Source: Reticulascus tulasneorum
Taxonomy: Eukaryota; Ascomycota; Sordariomycetes; Glomerellales; Reticulascaceae
Assembly: GCA_001557505.1 (NCBI GenBank)
Contig: LSAX01000007.1
Span: forward strand, 1,178,001 to 1,242,000
DNA: 64,000 bases
Direction of reading: 5' to 3'
Every line of letters begins with the position of its first letter. Within the stretch, counting starts at the first letter, position 1. This document shows, one piece after another, positions 11,489 through 22,918 of the stretch. The position numbers were made by a program, and so were the translations under genes. The notes below the pieces were generated by a model, which did not search any database, was not told the DNA's origin, and saw only the letters and a list, made by a program, of their open reading frames with translations.

Positions 11489-12106
11489 TTAAGTCTCCTC
11501 GGATGGTAACGGTGGCTTTGGGTTCACCACCGGTCCATGTCCCCTCTCGCCCAGCCGTCCAGGCCGAATAACCGGTCCCATGGCCCCGAGAACGTGCTCT
11601 CCCGGCCCCGTCTCCGACGGCACAAGCACCTTCTGGCCTGCAATCCCATCCCGATTAGCCCTCCAGACGCCGTCCTCCCCATGGAATTCCTCTTTCTTCC
11701 AGACCTCGACCTTCGCCTTGCATTCCTCCAGCGCCTCCTCGCCCGCGCGCCACGCGGCCTCGCGATGTGGAGAAGACACGGCAATGAGGATGCTCTCCTC
11801 ACCGATAGGCACGGTGCCCAGGCGGTGGATCATGGCGATGCCTTTCAGACCATGCTTGGTGACCATGGCTTTCGTGATGGCCAGCATGGTGCGCAGGGCG
11901 AGCGGGTTGTATGCCGTGTAAGTTAGTTCCTTGACGGGCTTGGCGTCGAAGGAGTCGCGGGTCGTGCCGGCGAAGAGAACTATCGCGCCAGCTTGGGGGG
12001 AGCGGACTTTGTCCATCGTGGACTTGATGTCGAGGAGGGAGTTTGTGAGGGCTACATAGCAGCTGCCCTCAGAGAGCTCCCAGGGTTCCTCAGTATCGGC
12101 GGCCAT
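11489..12106 (-). CDS. cnxH: Molybdopterin synthase catalytic (large) subunit, MoaE/MOCS2B
   Basis: Single exon, 205 aa, start ATG 12106. The MoaE fold spans about residues 15-150: AGAIVLFAGTTRDSF, YTAYNPLALRTM (family: E-A-Y-xx-MA), MIHRLGTVPIGEESILIAV, SSPHREAAW and the active-site lysine stretch EVWKKEEF, with the catalytic Lys pair. Known role: with the thiocarboxylated small subunit it inserts two sulfurs into cyclic pyranopterin monophosphate to make molybdopterin, needed for nitrate reductase and xanthine dehydrogenase; it is cytosolic. The last 40 residues (GEHVLGAMGPVIRPGRLG) are a fungal-type extension. It shares a 722-bp divergent promoter with the RNA-binding gene. All key residues are present. 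Confidence 0.93.
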   Translation of the reverse strand: MAADTEEPWELSEGSCYVALTNSLLDIKSTMDKVRSPQAGAIVLFAGTTRDSFDAKPVKELTYTAYNPLALRTMLAITKAMVTKHGLKGIAMIHRLGTVPIGEESILIAVSSPHREAAWRAGEEALEECKAKVEVWKKEEFHGEDGVWRANRDGIAGQKVLVPSETGPGEHVLGAMGPVIRPGRLGERGHGPVVNPKPPLPSEET

Positions 12107-12828
12107 GGTTCAATCAATGTTTATATCGCCCTTTCTCCGGTTGTTGAGCAGATGCGTAATGTGTATGAAGTGGTAGAAAAGGAATATGCCTCAAAGATTT
12201 AACGCATTCCGATATTACTTGTAGTTTAGTGGCTTGGATGAGTAAGTGATGCGAGACCTTTGAGATTCGCGGAGATGCAGTTTAATCAGTCAACCACCAG
12301 ACCAAGAATTTTATGATTCAGATGAGTTGTGCTGAAATAGGAGAATTCGATCCTCAGGAAGTCATCACTTCTTTACCTACGGTAGGTAGTTCGCTTGTCC
12401 TCTATGTCTGGTCTAGGTCATTTTAAGAGTGCTGCAGTGCTTGTTTCCATATCGTAGCGGTGCCAATCCCAAAGTCCAAAAACACTTACCTGTTAGCCCT
12501 GTAAACTAGGTTCTTACTACCTACGCAGCCCCCCTCCTTAAATTCTTAATGGCATTCAGATTAGGATGTCCCAGAGATGAAGACTTAATAAGGCTGGCAG
12601 GCATGGCAGGATGAGGAGGGTGACGCTCGGAGCCGAAAGTTCAATTGCCCCGCCTGACTAATAAGCGAGGTACAGTAAGAACCTCAAGGGGAATGCCAGA
12701 AGCCATCTCTCCTACATCTCCTACCTTATCCACCTTCTCGCACAAGATCGTCGCAGCATCTGCTCTCCTTCTCCAAACATTCTCCTTCCGATTTTACTCC
12801 TCCCCTTCAGACCTTTTCATACGGCGAC
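12107..12828. promoter_or_regulatory. Divergent promoter region MoaE / RRM-G-patch gene
   Basis: 722 bp between two divergent starts. It contains a near-perfect palindrome TACCTAC-g-GTAGGTA at 12374-12388 and another CTACCTACG near 12519. The 3' part is rich in CTCC pyrimidine tracts, typical of a 5' leader. No gene is seen. Confidence 0.4.
12374..12388. promoter_or_regulatory. TACCTAC/GTAGGTA palindrome
   Basis: Two 7-bp arms that are exact reverse complements, separated by one base. Related TACCTA/TAGGTA words occur in the spacers at 300-345 and 5805-5955. Whether it binds a factor is unknown. Confidence 0.35.
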
Positions 12829-14883
12829 ATGTACGACGACATGTACGACGATAATTACCGTCCGAGGTCGCGGGAGCGGGAGCGGGCTAGACACTACGAT
12901 CGGCGTAGATCGCCTCCCCGAGACGACCCCGACCAGTACAACTATCGACCGCGGCAGGGTAAAGATACTGAAGGTTAGGATGAGGGCTATTTGAGCTAAG
13001 GGCTAACTTCCCCATGGGCCGACGAGACTATTCTAGGTCTCCCGAAACGGACAGTCGTTACGGGCCTGGCGAGGAAAATTGGACCTGTCCAACAGTAAGC
13101 CTGCCTCCCAAAAACCGCGCTTCTGCCTTGCTGAACTTTTGCAGTGCGAATTTTCCAACTATCCAACGCGCACTCGTTGCAAAAGCTGTGGTGCATCTCA
13201 ATCAGGTAGATACTCGCTCTAATGTTTTTCTTCCCCATACTGGCAAAGCTGACCTGTCTAGACCTCTCATTGCGCCGCCAGATGCTCACCGGCGAAAGCG
13301 ATGCTGCAGACGTACCCTCCCAGATCCTAGTCTTTTACCCGCTCGCTTCGTCAGTCACTGAAGACGTCCTCGCCACCGGTGCTAGAAAGCTCGAAATAGT
13401 TGAGAAGCAGCCAAGCCCCAAAGATGCCTCCCGCGGGCCGCCGAAACTCAAATCAACTGCCCCGACCGGCGATACCTCTGGCTACGGCGCGAAACCGGGT
13501 TCGCTGCACCGCGTCTTCTTGATGAGAGACCGAGATACAAACGAATCGTTCAAGTACGGGTTTGCGGAGTTCTGGACGCTAGATGACGCACTTGCGGCTA
13601 TGACGAAGTTCAAGTTGTCTCGCGAGTTCACTATAGCTTCGACTCCCGTGATGGTCTCCACCGTCCATCTTGGCGTGTTCGTACCAGAGCTTCGAGAAAT
13701 CAACCAAGCAACAGAGCATCTATCGTTCCATCCTTTGTTCAACTCGGCTCTGAGAGTCAAGTACTGGGATCCGCACGTCTACCCAAGCCAGAAGGTCGTC
13801 ACAAATGAGCCACCGTCGGGCACGGTATTGCCGAACTCCAACGAAGAAGCCAACACGGAGTCTAAGAAGTCAAAAAAACGAAAGGCAGATGGAGGCTTGT
13901 CGTCGGCATCGACTAAGAAGCCTGTCATGATGTCGGGTCAGCTGGCAGTATGGCAGAAGAAACATGCCGAGATTCACGACGGTGCCTCTGGCGAGACTGG
14001 AAGGCAAAGCGGTTCTGGAGATCACGGTGGTAATGATATCGGCGAGGGCCAAGGACGACAGCCCGTGAAAATATCCTTGTCTGGAGCAAATGCGATTGGA
14101 AATACCGACGCTCGAGCACCAATCAAGATCTCGTTGAACAGCACATCGAAATCTATTGCTTCTGCGCCGTTGCAGTCAGCAACACCCGCTCCGGTGTCGG
14201 ATTCCAAGGTCGCAGATACGCCTACCGAACCTGCTGCTCACGATCCTGACTCAAATCCGCCCGCGGCGGTAGTGGAGATTTTGTCGTACGTGGACAGGGA
14301 GAAGGTTTGCTGTCTGCTGTGCATGATGAAGTACAAGTCCCTAGACGACCTTGACACACATGAACGGTCTAGAAATCACAAGACGGCAACAACAGACGAG
14401 GATAAATGCAAAGCAGCTAAGCCTCGGCTGGTTGTCCGGGACAAGAGATTGCAAAAGAAGGCCGAGGAGGACCCGTTAGACCCAGAGTCAACACCACAAT
14501 ACAGAGATCGTGCCAAGGAACGAAGAGACGTCTATAAACAGCCTTCCAAGCCCACTGGTCCGAGCAGCAAGCCTGTACGGCATGAGAACAAGGCAGCTCG
14601 ACCTGCTTCGGAGACAGCTACTGCTTCAAAGCCGACATCCAAGGGATCTGCCATTCTCGCAAAGATGGGCTGGAATACTGGCCAAGGCCTTGGAGCCAAC
14701 GGCGAGGGGCGGACAGAGATCATTGCGACGAATGCATACCAAGAAGGGGTTGGTTTAGGCGTGGAGGGTGGCAACTTGGGTGATGCTGCCGAGCTTGCTG
14801 AGCGGAAGACGAAGAATACCTATACGGACTATGTAAACACAGTCCAGGACAAGGCAAGGGAGCGATACAACCGCTTGGGTTAA
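12829..14883 (+). CDS. RNA-binding splicing-factor-like protein (RanBP2 zinc finger, RRM, C2H2, G-patch)
   Basis: Four exons, 12829-12973, 13027-13094, 13145-13205 and 13262-14883; 631 aa. The N-terminus is YDD/RS-rich. Exons 2 and 3 join to a RanBP2-type zinc finger, W-x-C-x2-C..C-x2-C (Cys69, 72, 83, 86), visible only after splicing. An RRM-like region spans about 105-195, a C2H2 finger about 439-463 (VCCLLCMMKYK..H..RNH), and a G-patch about 550-595 (ILAKMGWNTGQGLGANGEG). This architecture matches RBM5/RBM10-like spliceosome-associated proteins. Intron 1 uses an uncommon GAG acceptor, the first AG after its CTAAC branch; an alternative donor four codons upstream exists. A nuclear pre-mRNA splicing role is inferred from the domain order. 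Confidence 0.87.
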
Positions 14884-15472
14884 GCTCGGACCCTTGCCGC
14901 TTTAGCACTCGTCAAGAAGGCGATGAAGATGGAAGGCAGATTCCTAGCTATAAAGGGATACCGTGTAGAGTTACCTGTAAGAATGGTTCAATAAATATCT
15001 GCGCATACAGCATATTGGCATCTAGAGCTGCAAGATTTTCCTTCGTCATTTTGAGAGTACAGGCGAGTAAGACCTCTTGTACCAGATTGACAGTCCGTCC
15101 TCCCAAGTTCCACTGTCTGCTTTGTGAAGCTCCACAAAAGAAACAAGGTGCTGACTCCGGATCCCAGGATGTTTCCTGGCTTAAAGGTGCGTTTCTGGGT
15201 TCAAGCTTACCAATCCAACCAGTGCTAGGCCCAACTACTTTTCATCTCCTTCCCATCCAGTTCCTCTGTCTTCAAGTCTTATGAACAGAGTTGGACGTGA
15301 TTCGTCTTGCCTTAATCACCATGCTCCATTGTGATTTAAAAAAAATTGACTCTCTGGTTTATACAGTGCCTCGTCTTGAAGCTTGCTAAATTGGTACATC
15401 TCATTTGGTATCTCCAGTCGTCTTATTTCCCATACTCTGGGAAAGCTCATCATCCCGAGCCAGGGAGAGCAT
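14884..15472. other. Convergent intergenic spacer with poly(A) signal
   Basis: 589 bp between converging genes. An AATAAA at 14990-14995, about 107 nt after the upstream stop, is a plausible polyadenylation signal. Nothing else is recognised. Confidence 0.5.
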
Positions 15473-16324
15473 CTATACAATAACCGCACAGGCCGATTCC
15501 GCGCTTCCTGGTTGGTCGACCCCCTTCTTATTTTTTAAGAAGCAGTTGCCACCCTGTCCAGCAACAATTGATGTCAAATTGGAGTTATAAGTCACGGCCC
15601 TGCACTTCGTGTCGGTTGAATCTATCTGCTGGTTGTACACCAAGCAAGCCTCCATGCAGTCCTCGAAGGTATATAGAGTGGTGAATGTCAAGTCTGCCAC
15701 CTGGCCGAGGCCGTCGCTGGTAGCCACACCACGGGGCCAGTCGGTGAAGCAGTACTGCGTGAAGGTCGTTCCGTCCTTGGCCACGAATGTGCGCGGGACG
15801 GTGAAGTTGCAGCTGTTCGCGCTCAGACCTGTGTCGCCGGAGGTGACGTAGGTTTGGGTTGGAGCGGCCGAGGTTGTAGTTGTGCTACTGGTAGTGGTGG
15901 TGGGATTTGTTGTGGTAGATGATTGCAACAGGGAGGATGACGAGACCTGAGGCGCGTTTGTTGGTGTGGATGTTTGGCTGTTATTTGAGCTTCTCATGCC
16001 GACTGCCACGCCGACTCCTATCGCGACGGCGATGACAACAACGATGGCCGCTATCACAAGCCAGAAGACAAGAACGGTGAGGCCGCATATCCTCTTCTTT
16101 ATCGAGTCGGTATTCGCGTTGTTCGGCGGCTGTTCGCCCTGGTAGTGTTCAGGTTGATAGTTCCCGGTTTGGTCGTATTTGTACGGCGCCGGCAGGACAT
16201 AAGGAATGTTTTCCTGCTTCACGACCTCCGGTGCCTGCGCAGCATGGTAGTCGTGAACCACCTCCGGCCCATAGCTCTGCTGGAGAGCCTGATTGCCATG
16301 AATCGGCCTGTTGGTTTCCTCCAT
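15473..16324 (-). CDS. Single-pass, Thr/Ser-rich surface membrane protein, function unknown
   Basis: Single exon; from the ATG at 16324 (MEETNRPIHG) it gives 283 aa. The frame stays open upstream to 16576, with other ATGs at 16459 and 16492, so the start is uncertain. Order: cytoplasmic Pro/Tyr/Gln-rich stretch; one strong membrane helix (LTVLVFWLVIAAIVVVIAVA, near residue 85-105); a Ser/Thr mucin-like stalk; and a Cys-containing extracellular domain with SCNFTVPRTF, YCFTDWPRG and TFEDCMEACLVYN, resembling PAN/WSC-like wall-sensor ectodomains of ascomycetes. A cell-surface or wall-stress role is only an inference from this layout. There is no signal peptide in the short form, so the helix would act as a signal-anchor. 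Confidence 0.72.
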   Translation of the reverse strand: MEETNRPIHGNQALQQSYGPEVVHDYHAAQAPEVVKQENIPYVLPAPYKYDQTGNYQPEHYQGEQPPNNANTDSIKKRICGLTVLVFWLVIAAIVVVIAVAIGVGVAVGMRSSNNSQTSTPTNAPQVSSSSLLQSSTTTNPTTTTSSTTTTSAAPTQTYVTSGDTGLSANSCNFTVPRTFVAKDGTTFTQYCFTDWPRGVATSDGLGQVADLTFTTLYTFEDCMEACLVYNQQIDSTDTKCRAVTYNSNLTSIVAGQGGNCFLKNKKGVDQPGSAESACAVIV

Positions 16325-16576
16325 TTCCTCTCGGTGAGCGTGGATTCTCCACTGTTCCGGCGATGGCACGCGTGAATCGGCGTCAATCTCGCGCGAATGA
16401 GTGTGGTGAGGAGAGGATTTCTCGCTGGCCGACGGGGAAATGGGGACCCAAGCAAACATAAAGTACAGACAAGGGGACAATTGGCAGCACATTAGCCAGC
16501 CGGTGGTCCTCTGGGATTGATCCCCGTAACGCTGCCCGTCCGTTCTCGTAGAACCAGTTAGGTTACACAGCGCCAC

Positions 16577-18249
16577 CCCCAGGGGTTACACGGGATTGGC
16601 TGGCTCGATCGCTACCTGCGCCTTTGCGGCGGGAGGCGTCTCACATTGGACAACGCTGTGGTTTTTCATGACTTGTGCTCCACACTTGAGGACGATCAAT
16701 CCTTCATGAAGCAAATCCTTCCACCCCCCAGCAGGGCTGAATGGGCTCATTTGGGGCCAAACCCCGGTAATAGTTCAATCATCGCCCTCTGCGCTCTTTT
16801 AGCGCAGTGCTCGATTTAAAGTTTTCAAGAGCGTGCCCAGGCTAGTAGGGTGACGTGAGAACCGCGATCGCATCACGATGGCTCTGGCATCCTTTGCTGG
16901 AAGACGATGGTGTTGTGATGCTTCAGAATCCTGATTCCTGAAGCGGGTAAGCCAGTCAGACGATGGATAATCTGTAGGATTCGGGTGGATGAAGCATCAG
17001 TCGGCACTAGAGTTATGGAGCTTGACTCCATGTTGAAGATCGCAAGTCCTGCGATGATCTAGATTGATCGTCAGATCAGGAATATGATTCCCTCACCTCA
17101 GCTCTGTCCTGGTAGTATTAATGGTTTAACGCCGAAGTTCAAAGAGAGCGACCGATATGCCAAACGACAGTACCCAGAACTCGTCCTCCATGATTGGTGA
17201 CCGCTAGATTGAAACTGTCTGGCTTGCAGCAGCTGCTTATTATGCAGTTCTAACCAAGCACGATCGAAGGCGAAATCGACCAAGAAAACGATCTCCGCCA
17301 ATTGGATCTTGAGTTAGGTCCCAGTGTGCTGGAAACCACTTCAGCGTTTGGTACGATGACTACCCGGCGGCACAGAGTTTGAGAAGCAAGCCAAGTGCCG
17401 AAGCATTACTATGAATAAACAGGACTTTCGACGCCGAACCCGCCATCTTCATGCAAGACCAGAACCGAGGATTTTGAACCTCCCAACCACGTCTCTGGCC
17501 CGTCCCAGCGACCGTGACACGGGAACAGCGGCCATAAGGGTCAGCCGTAGACCACTGCAGTAAGACACGGTCACCAAGACCTAAATAGGCCCGCCAGAAT
17601 GAGGGGAACCTGTAGGCCCAGCCCTTGGAACCGACCAGTTCCACCATCGCCGGTTGTCCATCGCTGGTTGTCCATTGGCGAGGCAGACTTGCCAACTGTG
17701 GACATCATGGCCGGCTCACCAGCAACATATCTGGTGTGCTCTCCACTTACGGGCCCCGGGTGCCCGTCATATTTCTACGACGGCGGCGGATTTAGGTGTC
17801 GAAAGTGACCTCGCCAAGTATGCGGGTGGCTGCATAGCGTCATGGCGAAGTGCGTCGTGCAGCACATCCAGATCCTAATTTGCTAGCCATCCAATCTTGC
17901 TCAACACACCAGTGGTGGCGCAGGTCCGCCCTGCTGGGCTTCCCCCATAATTACGGCGTAAATTTGGGCCCGATGACAACAAAGAAGGACATGGGGGAAG
18001 CTCAAGAAAATCTCATCGCAAAGAAAGAAACCGCCAAGATTTCCTTTGCTCGACAAGTACTTCAGATTCGACACTCCCTCCAGGGACCCCTCCGTGACAG
18101 TGAGCTCGATTTTCCGTTTCCACCCCATCCCCTGATCCCCTCCTCCCATTACCCCCCACAATCGACGCGTCCCATGCAGGTGGAGAGCCTTGCCTGAACA
18201 AGCGAATTGAAGATCGGATGAGCGGTCGTGGTCAGAACTCAATTGAACT
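16577..18249. other. Long intergenic region, no gene supported
   Basis: 1.7 kb between the membrane-protein gene and the aspartic protease gene. The best frame is a minus-strand 111-codon stretch at 17360-17695 with a few Cys and Trp but no family features or splice context. A short imperfect tandem repeat of about 14 bp (TGGTTGTCCATCGC-like) sits near 17651-17678. The last 300 bases before 18250 are pyrimidine-rich and probably the protease leader. Confidence 0.35.
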
Positions 18250-19800
18250 ATGAAACTTCGAATCACAGCCATGGCGGCGCTGGCCACCATGGCCACGGCC
18301 CAGAAGGTTGTAGAAACAAAATTCAAAAAGATTCAACTCCCACCGAATCTCATCCAGATAACCCGCCGAGACACTCTCGACCTCGCCGCATTCAATAACA
18401 TCACTGGCGGCGGCTATTACTCCGAGATCCAAATCGGCACGCCGGCGCAACCGGTGCTCGTGATGCTTGATACCGGCAGCAGTGATACCTGGGTGCTCAG
18501 TAACCAGGCGGACCTCTGCAATAGTGCCGAGCTGGAGTTTTCCTATGGTGGTTGTACACCAACATACAATTCCAACGAGAGCTCAACCTTCGAGGTGGTT
18601 GATGCCCAGGGCTTCGATATCACGTACCTGGATGGTAGAAATATTCGGGGGGATTACATTAGCGACGACGTCACAGTTAATGGAAAGATCGTGGCCAGTC
18701 AGCAGCTGGGTCTGGCAACGAGAACAGTGAGAGGTACCGGTCTGATGGGCATAGGGTTCTCGGAGGGTGTGGCGACTAGAAATACATATCCTACCCTTCT
18801 TGACAATATGGTTAGCCAGGGGCATATTGGCCGCAAGGCTTTCAGCCTCTACTTGGTAGGACCCGTAAACAACCCTCGGGCTTACGGCCAATACTGACTC
18901 TTGCTCCGACAGAATGACCTCCAAGCATCAGAAGGAACTCTGCTATTTGGCGGCGTCGATACTGAGAAGTACATTGGCGAGCTCACAACCTTGCCGCTAG
19001 TACCGGACTTCCAATCCCGACGCCTCACGAGCTACACTGTGGCCATGACTGGCATCTCTCTCGAGACGGTTGCCGGGAACCTTGATACTCTTACGGCAAG
19101 GTCCTTCAACGCATCCGCAATTCTAGACTCAGGCTCAACACTGTCCTTGTTACCACAACGGTTGGCCTCAACTATCTGGCAAAAGTTCGATGTTATCGCC
19201 AACGGATACGCCTATGTAGACTGCAAATATGAAGGATCCGAATGGCGGGATAATTTCTTCGAGTTTCAATTTGACGGCGTCGCGATCCGCGTCCCGCTAG
19301 AAGAGATGATCCTCAATAACCTCCAGTCTATTCAGGAGGAGCTGAAAAATTTCTTTCCATTCGACGAAGTCTGTCTCTTCGGTATTCAGAGCTCTTCGAC
19401 ATTCGGCATTACCAGATCAGACTTTGTGCTCTTGGGAGACACTTTCCTCAGGAGTGCCTATGTGGTGTATGACGAGACGAACCGGCAGGTCGGAATAGCG
19501 CAGGCGAACCTGAACTCCACGGAATCGAACATCATTGAACTTTCAGAAGGCGATACGGCGCTGCCAACGGTTACGGGCGTAGTCAGTCAGGTGACGAGGG
19601 CACCAACGACTACGCCATCGAGCACAGGTGGCGGCGGCGGCGGTGGGGATGTCACTTCAACCACTATCGTGACCCAGACGCCGACCGAGTCAGGAAATGC
19701 AGCTTCTCGGCCTGGTGCGCCTCCCCGTATGGATGCGTTTGGTGTTCTTGCCGTCACGGCAGTATTCATGCTGCTCGGCGGCGTGATGGTTATGTTATGA
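18250..19800 (+). CDS. Yapsin-like GPI-anchored aspartic protease
   Basis: Two exons, 18250-18855 and 18913-19800, one intron 18856-18912 (GTAGGA..CAG, contains an in-frame stop); 497 aa. A signal peptide (MKLRITAMAALATMATA) is followed by a short pro-region with a dibasic RR (39-40) suited to Kex2-like cleavage. Pepsin-fold catalytic motifs are VMLDTGSSDTW (Asp74) and AILDSGSTLSLLP (Asp274); the flap Tyr lies in DITYLDGRNIRGDY. The C-terminus has a Thr/Ser/Gly stalk and a hydrophobic tail (FGVLAVTAVFMLLGGVMVML) after RMDA, as for GPI attachment. Known family role: cell-surface processing protease (yapsin/Sap9/OpsB type) acting on wall proteins. All catalytic residues are intact. Confidence 0.92.
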
Positions 19801-20386
19801 GAATATTGTGTCACCCGAGACTTTCTGTGGGAATTTCCGCGGATCTGTGGCAGGTTTGTACATACCATCATATCACAAGGCAAAGGCGGTTGCATCTTAG
19901 GGGAAAATATAAATGTCTAATCTAATACATACTCCCGTTGGCATCTGTTGGATGTCGGACGTCGTCAATTGACGCTTCGCCAGCATCTTGTGCCTATCGG
20001 CTGATGTTCTGTCTGAGGACTTCTCCGCGCCACTTTTCACTGGTAGTGACGACCTTGTTTGTTGTACAGGAACGCTTGCCACGGTTTGGAGGTTTGTTAT
20101 CTTCCTGCGTACTGCAATTAGTGAGGAGATTTGAAGTGTTGTGGATTTAGGCCCCGGATTAAAGTTGGAATACAATTGGGTGGAGGTGACGTTTTCATCC
20201 GAGAAGGGAATTTTTCATCCTAAGCCGACAAATTCCATCCGTTGTCCCGAGTTCGGCCACCTCGACACCCTGCATTTTGACACGGCTTTCCTTGTGAAGT
20301 CTCTTGTAATCTGTATTGGCGACGAGAGATAGCTCATGAAAGTAAATTGAAAGGACCGATTAGCCCAATCGAGACAATCTCCGAAA
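19801..20386. other. Intergenic region, protease 3' UTR and ADE1 promoter
   Basis: 586 bp between two plus-strand genes. No gene and no clear TATA box are seen. Confidence 0.4.
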
Positions 20387-21307
20387 ATGGCGGCAGACAC
20401 GGTTACAACCATCAACCTCACCAGCCTCGAGAAGCTTGCCAAAGGCAAGGTTCGCGACGTTTTCACGGTCGATGACTCGACTCTACTCTTCGTCGCCTCC
20501 GACCGTGTCTCGGCATTCGATGTTGTGCTCGAGAATGGCATCCCGAACAAGGGAAAGTTGCTGAACCGGGCGTCCGCGCACTGGTTCAAGGTTCTCAGCG
20601 ACCGCATTCCTGGCCTCAAGACTCACCTCATCAGCCTCGAGCCTCCGGCGGGCTTGACTGCGGACGAGCTTGCGCTGATTAAGAATCGGAGCATGCTGGT
20701 TCGGCGACTGAAGGTCTTTCCAATTGAAGCCATTGTCAGGGGATACCTGACTGGCAGTGCATGGAAGGAGTACCAGAGCAAGGGGACTGTGCATGGCATT
20801 CAAGTTCCCGAAGGCATGCAGCTTTCCCAAGCCTTCCCAGTGGCCCTGTATACACCATCCACAAAGGCAGAGGCAGGTCAGCATGATGAAAACATCCATC
20901 CCTCCGAAGCGGCCAAGCTCGTCGGCGAGAAGTACGCCGCACGCATCGAAGAGCTCGCCCTGAAGCTCTACAGCGTCGCCAGGGAATACGCCAGCGAGCG
21001 GGGGATCATCATTGCGGACACGAAATTCGAGTTCGGCCTCGACACTGTCACCGACGAGGTCGTGCTTGTGGACGAGGTGCTGACTCCGGACTCGTCGCGG
21101 TTCTGGCCGAAGGAGGGGTATGCGGTTGGACGGGATCAGGAGAGCTACGATAAGCAGTTCATCAGGAACTGGCTGATCAAGGAGGGACTGAAAGCGAAAG
21201 AGGGCGTGTTGCTCCCGGAGGAGATCTGCAAGGCTACGGAGCAGAGGTATCTGGATGTTTTTCTGAAGCTGACGGGGAGGACGTTCGAGGAGACTATCGC
21301 GAGCTGA
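20387..21307 (+). CDS. ADE1: Phosphoribosylaminoimidazole-succinocarboxamide synthase (SAICAR synthetase)
   Basis: Single exon, 306 aa, start in good context (CGAAAATGG). The whole protein is SAICAR synthetase: GKVRDVFTVDDSTLLFVASD at the ATP site, SAFDVVLENGIPNKGK, LVRRLKVFPIEAIVRGYLTG, SAWKEYQ, IIIADTKFEFGLD and LVDEVLTPDSSRFW, the characteristic motifs in order. Known role: ATP-dependent ligation of aspartate to CAIR, step 7 of de novo purine synthesis, cytosolic. Length matches the yeast enzyme (306 aa). It stands alone as a monofunctional enzyme, as usual in fungi. No oddities. Confidence 0.97.
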   Translation: MAADTVTTINLTSLEKLAKGKVRDVFTVDDSTLLFVASDRVSAFDVVLENGIPNKGKLLNRASAHWFKVLSDRIPGLKTHLISLEPPAGLTADELALIKNRSMLVRRLKVFPIEAIVRGYLTGSAWKEYQSKGTVHGIQVPEGMQLSQAFPVALYTPSTKAEAGQHDENIHPSEAAKLVGEKYAARIEELALKLYSVAREYASERGIIIADTKFEFGLDTVTDEVVLVDEVLTPDSSRFWPKEGYAVGRDQESYDKQFIRNWLIKEGLKAKEGVLLPEEICKATEQRYLDVFLKLTGRTFEETIAS

Positions 21308-22918
21308 GCAATGGATGTCTTTCGACTAATGGGATACGGTCTCTTCACTTGGGATCTTGTGACATCTTAGATTGTCGGACCGCCTCGCAGAGGACGCAAT
21401 TTGCCGTCACTTCCGACCTCGGATAGTTATCATATTATCAGTGTGGAGGGAATCTTTATATTGATCGTGGTATAGAATTAGAAGCAGTTCATTCACTTGG
21501 GACATCCAGCGTGAGATTCTACTTGAGTATATCGGGGTGTGGGAGAACTTGCAAGGTACGGCTTTCAAGTTTCGTCATGGCCTTGGCCTTGAACCCTGAC
21601 CTCAATCTGTCAGAGCCTGAAGGGGACAAGTTTGGGTTATATGAGAGAGCAAGGTGTCTGGAGTACGAGAAGGCAACGAAACAGATGGCCATTTCCATCA
21701 AAACCTACGGATGCCTCACCTGGCATGCGGCTATCAGGGCGAGTACATGATTGTTTCACTTCGCCTGTGGCAACTGGGCACAAAGTCGTCATTGGCCCTA
21801 AGACTGCATCCAAGCTACTCAGCTCTTGTTAGTCACGGAAACGCGGAACATCGAGTTTGTGGTTAACAAAGAAGTTGAAATCCGGAGCGAAGCTGCTGTA
21901 ACTGCTAATGTCTTAAACGCTGACCTATGGATACGTACTCTATCAGATCGAATCTACTGTCACGCGTTGCTTCTTGTGTAAAAAAGATGCTGGGCCATAT
22001 CACGGCTTGGCTCTTGCGATAGTGATAGGTATTTGAGTGGCATGTGCAATCCCTGAGCTCGGCCTACTACAAATGAGCCAAGCAAACCCCTTCCTTGGCT
22101 TTGTCGGTAAGCTGTACGGACTAGAGAAGCAGAAGAATACTATTACATGAGAGTTTTTAGAACATACAGGCGTAGTCTGGACCCAGAACTGTTGATGTCA
22201 CGACGGAATATAGTCTTTTATCCGTACCTGAAGGGTTTTTTGTTTCATGGAGGGGCGCAATGCCAAGAGCTCTTTGCTACGGACGGACCCACTAATAATT
22301 CGCCGCCCAGCCACACAAAAAAAGCTGAATCCTGGGTCTAAGGGTGAAAAGTGGGGCATCCCTCCCGCTGACGTTGCGGGGTTGTTTGTTAGGCAAGCGC
22401 TCCCGACGCACTGCAGGGCAAAAAGACAAGGAAGGTTCGAAGTACACAAAAAGTGGGAGAAAATCATGTACCTCCAAGCTCGCAGATGCACCTCTCCTCC
22501 TGCACCACGTCACCTAAAGCTGCATCTTCTGCTTGCGAGACAAAATCTTCGTGAGGGATTTCGATTGCCCTCGTTTTCGAAACAATTTTGAATGTAAGTG
22601 CACACAGATTCTTTTTTTATCTCGATTCTTCCGGTGCCTGGACTACACACGGGCACTACGGGCTTAGCTCCGTCCCTGGTTCCTGAGACATCATCGGTGG
22701 CTGGGGGTGGAAAGTAACCCAACCTTCCATTCTCCTTCGTCGCATTGGGATGATCCCAACCACTTCGAATTGCTTCGGCCGCCAAAGAAAACTGCTCGAG
22801 TCCAACCATATTTCATTGCTTGAGAGTCTGCATCATGCATCTGTTCTCTGCATCTGCTTGCTGTGCTAGTAATTGGCCAAACTGTCCAAGTGGAGTTTGA
22901 CAACCGCCGGCGCGAAGC
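21308..22918. other. Intergenic region, no gene supported
   Basis: 1.6 kb between ADE1 and the DUF3433 gene. Only short frames without protein-like features are present. The 3' part (22480-22918) is a plausible long promoter/leader for the downstream gene. Confidence 0.4.

Noticed and set aside
17360..17695. 111-codon minus-strand frame with several Cys and Trp
   Set aside because: No signal peptide, no recognised family and no supporting splice context; kept only as a note in the spacer.
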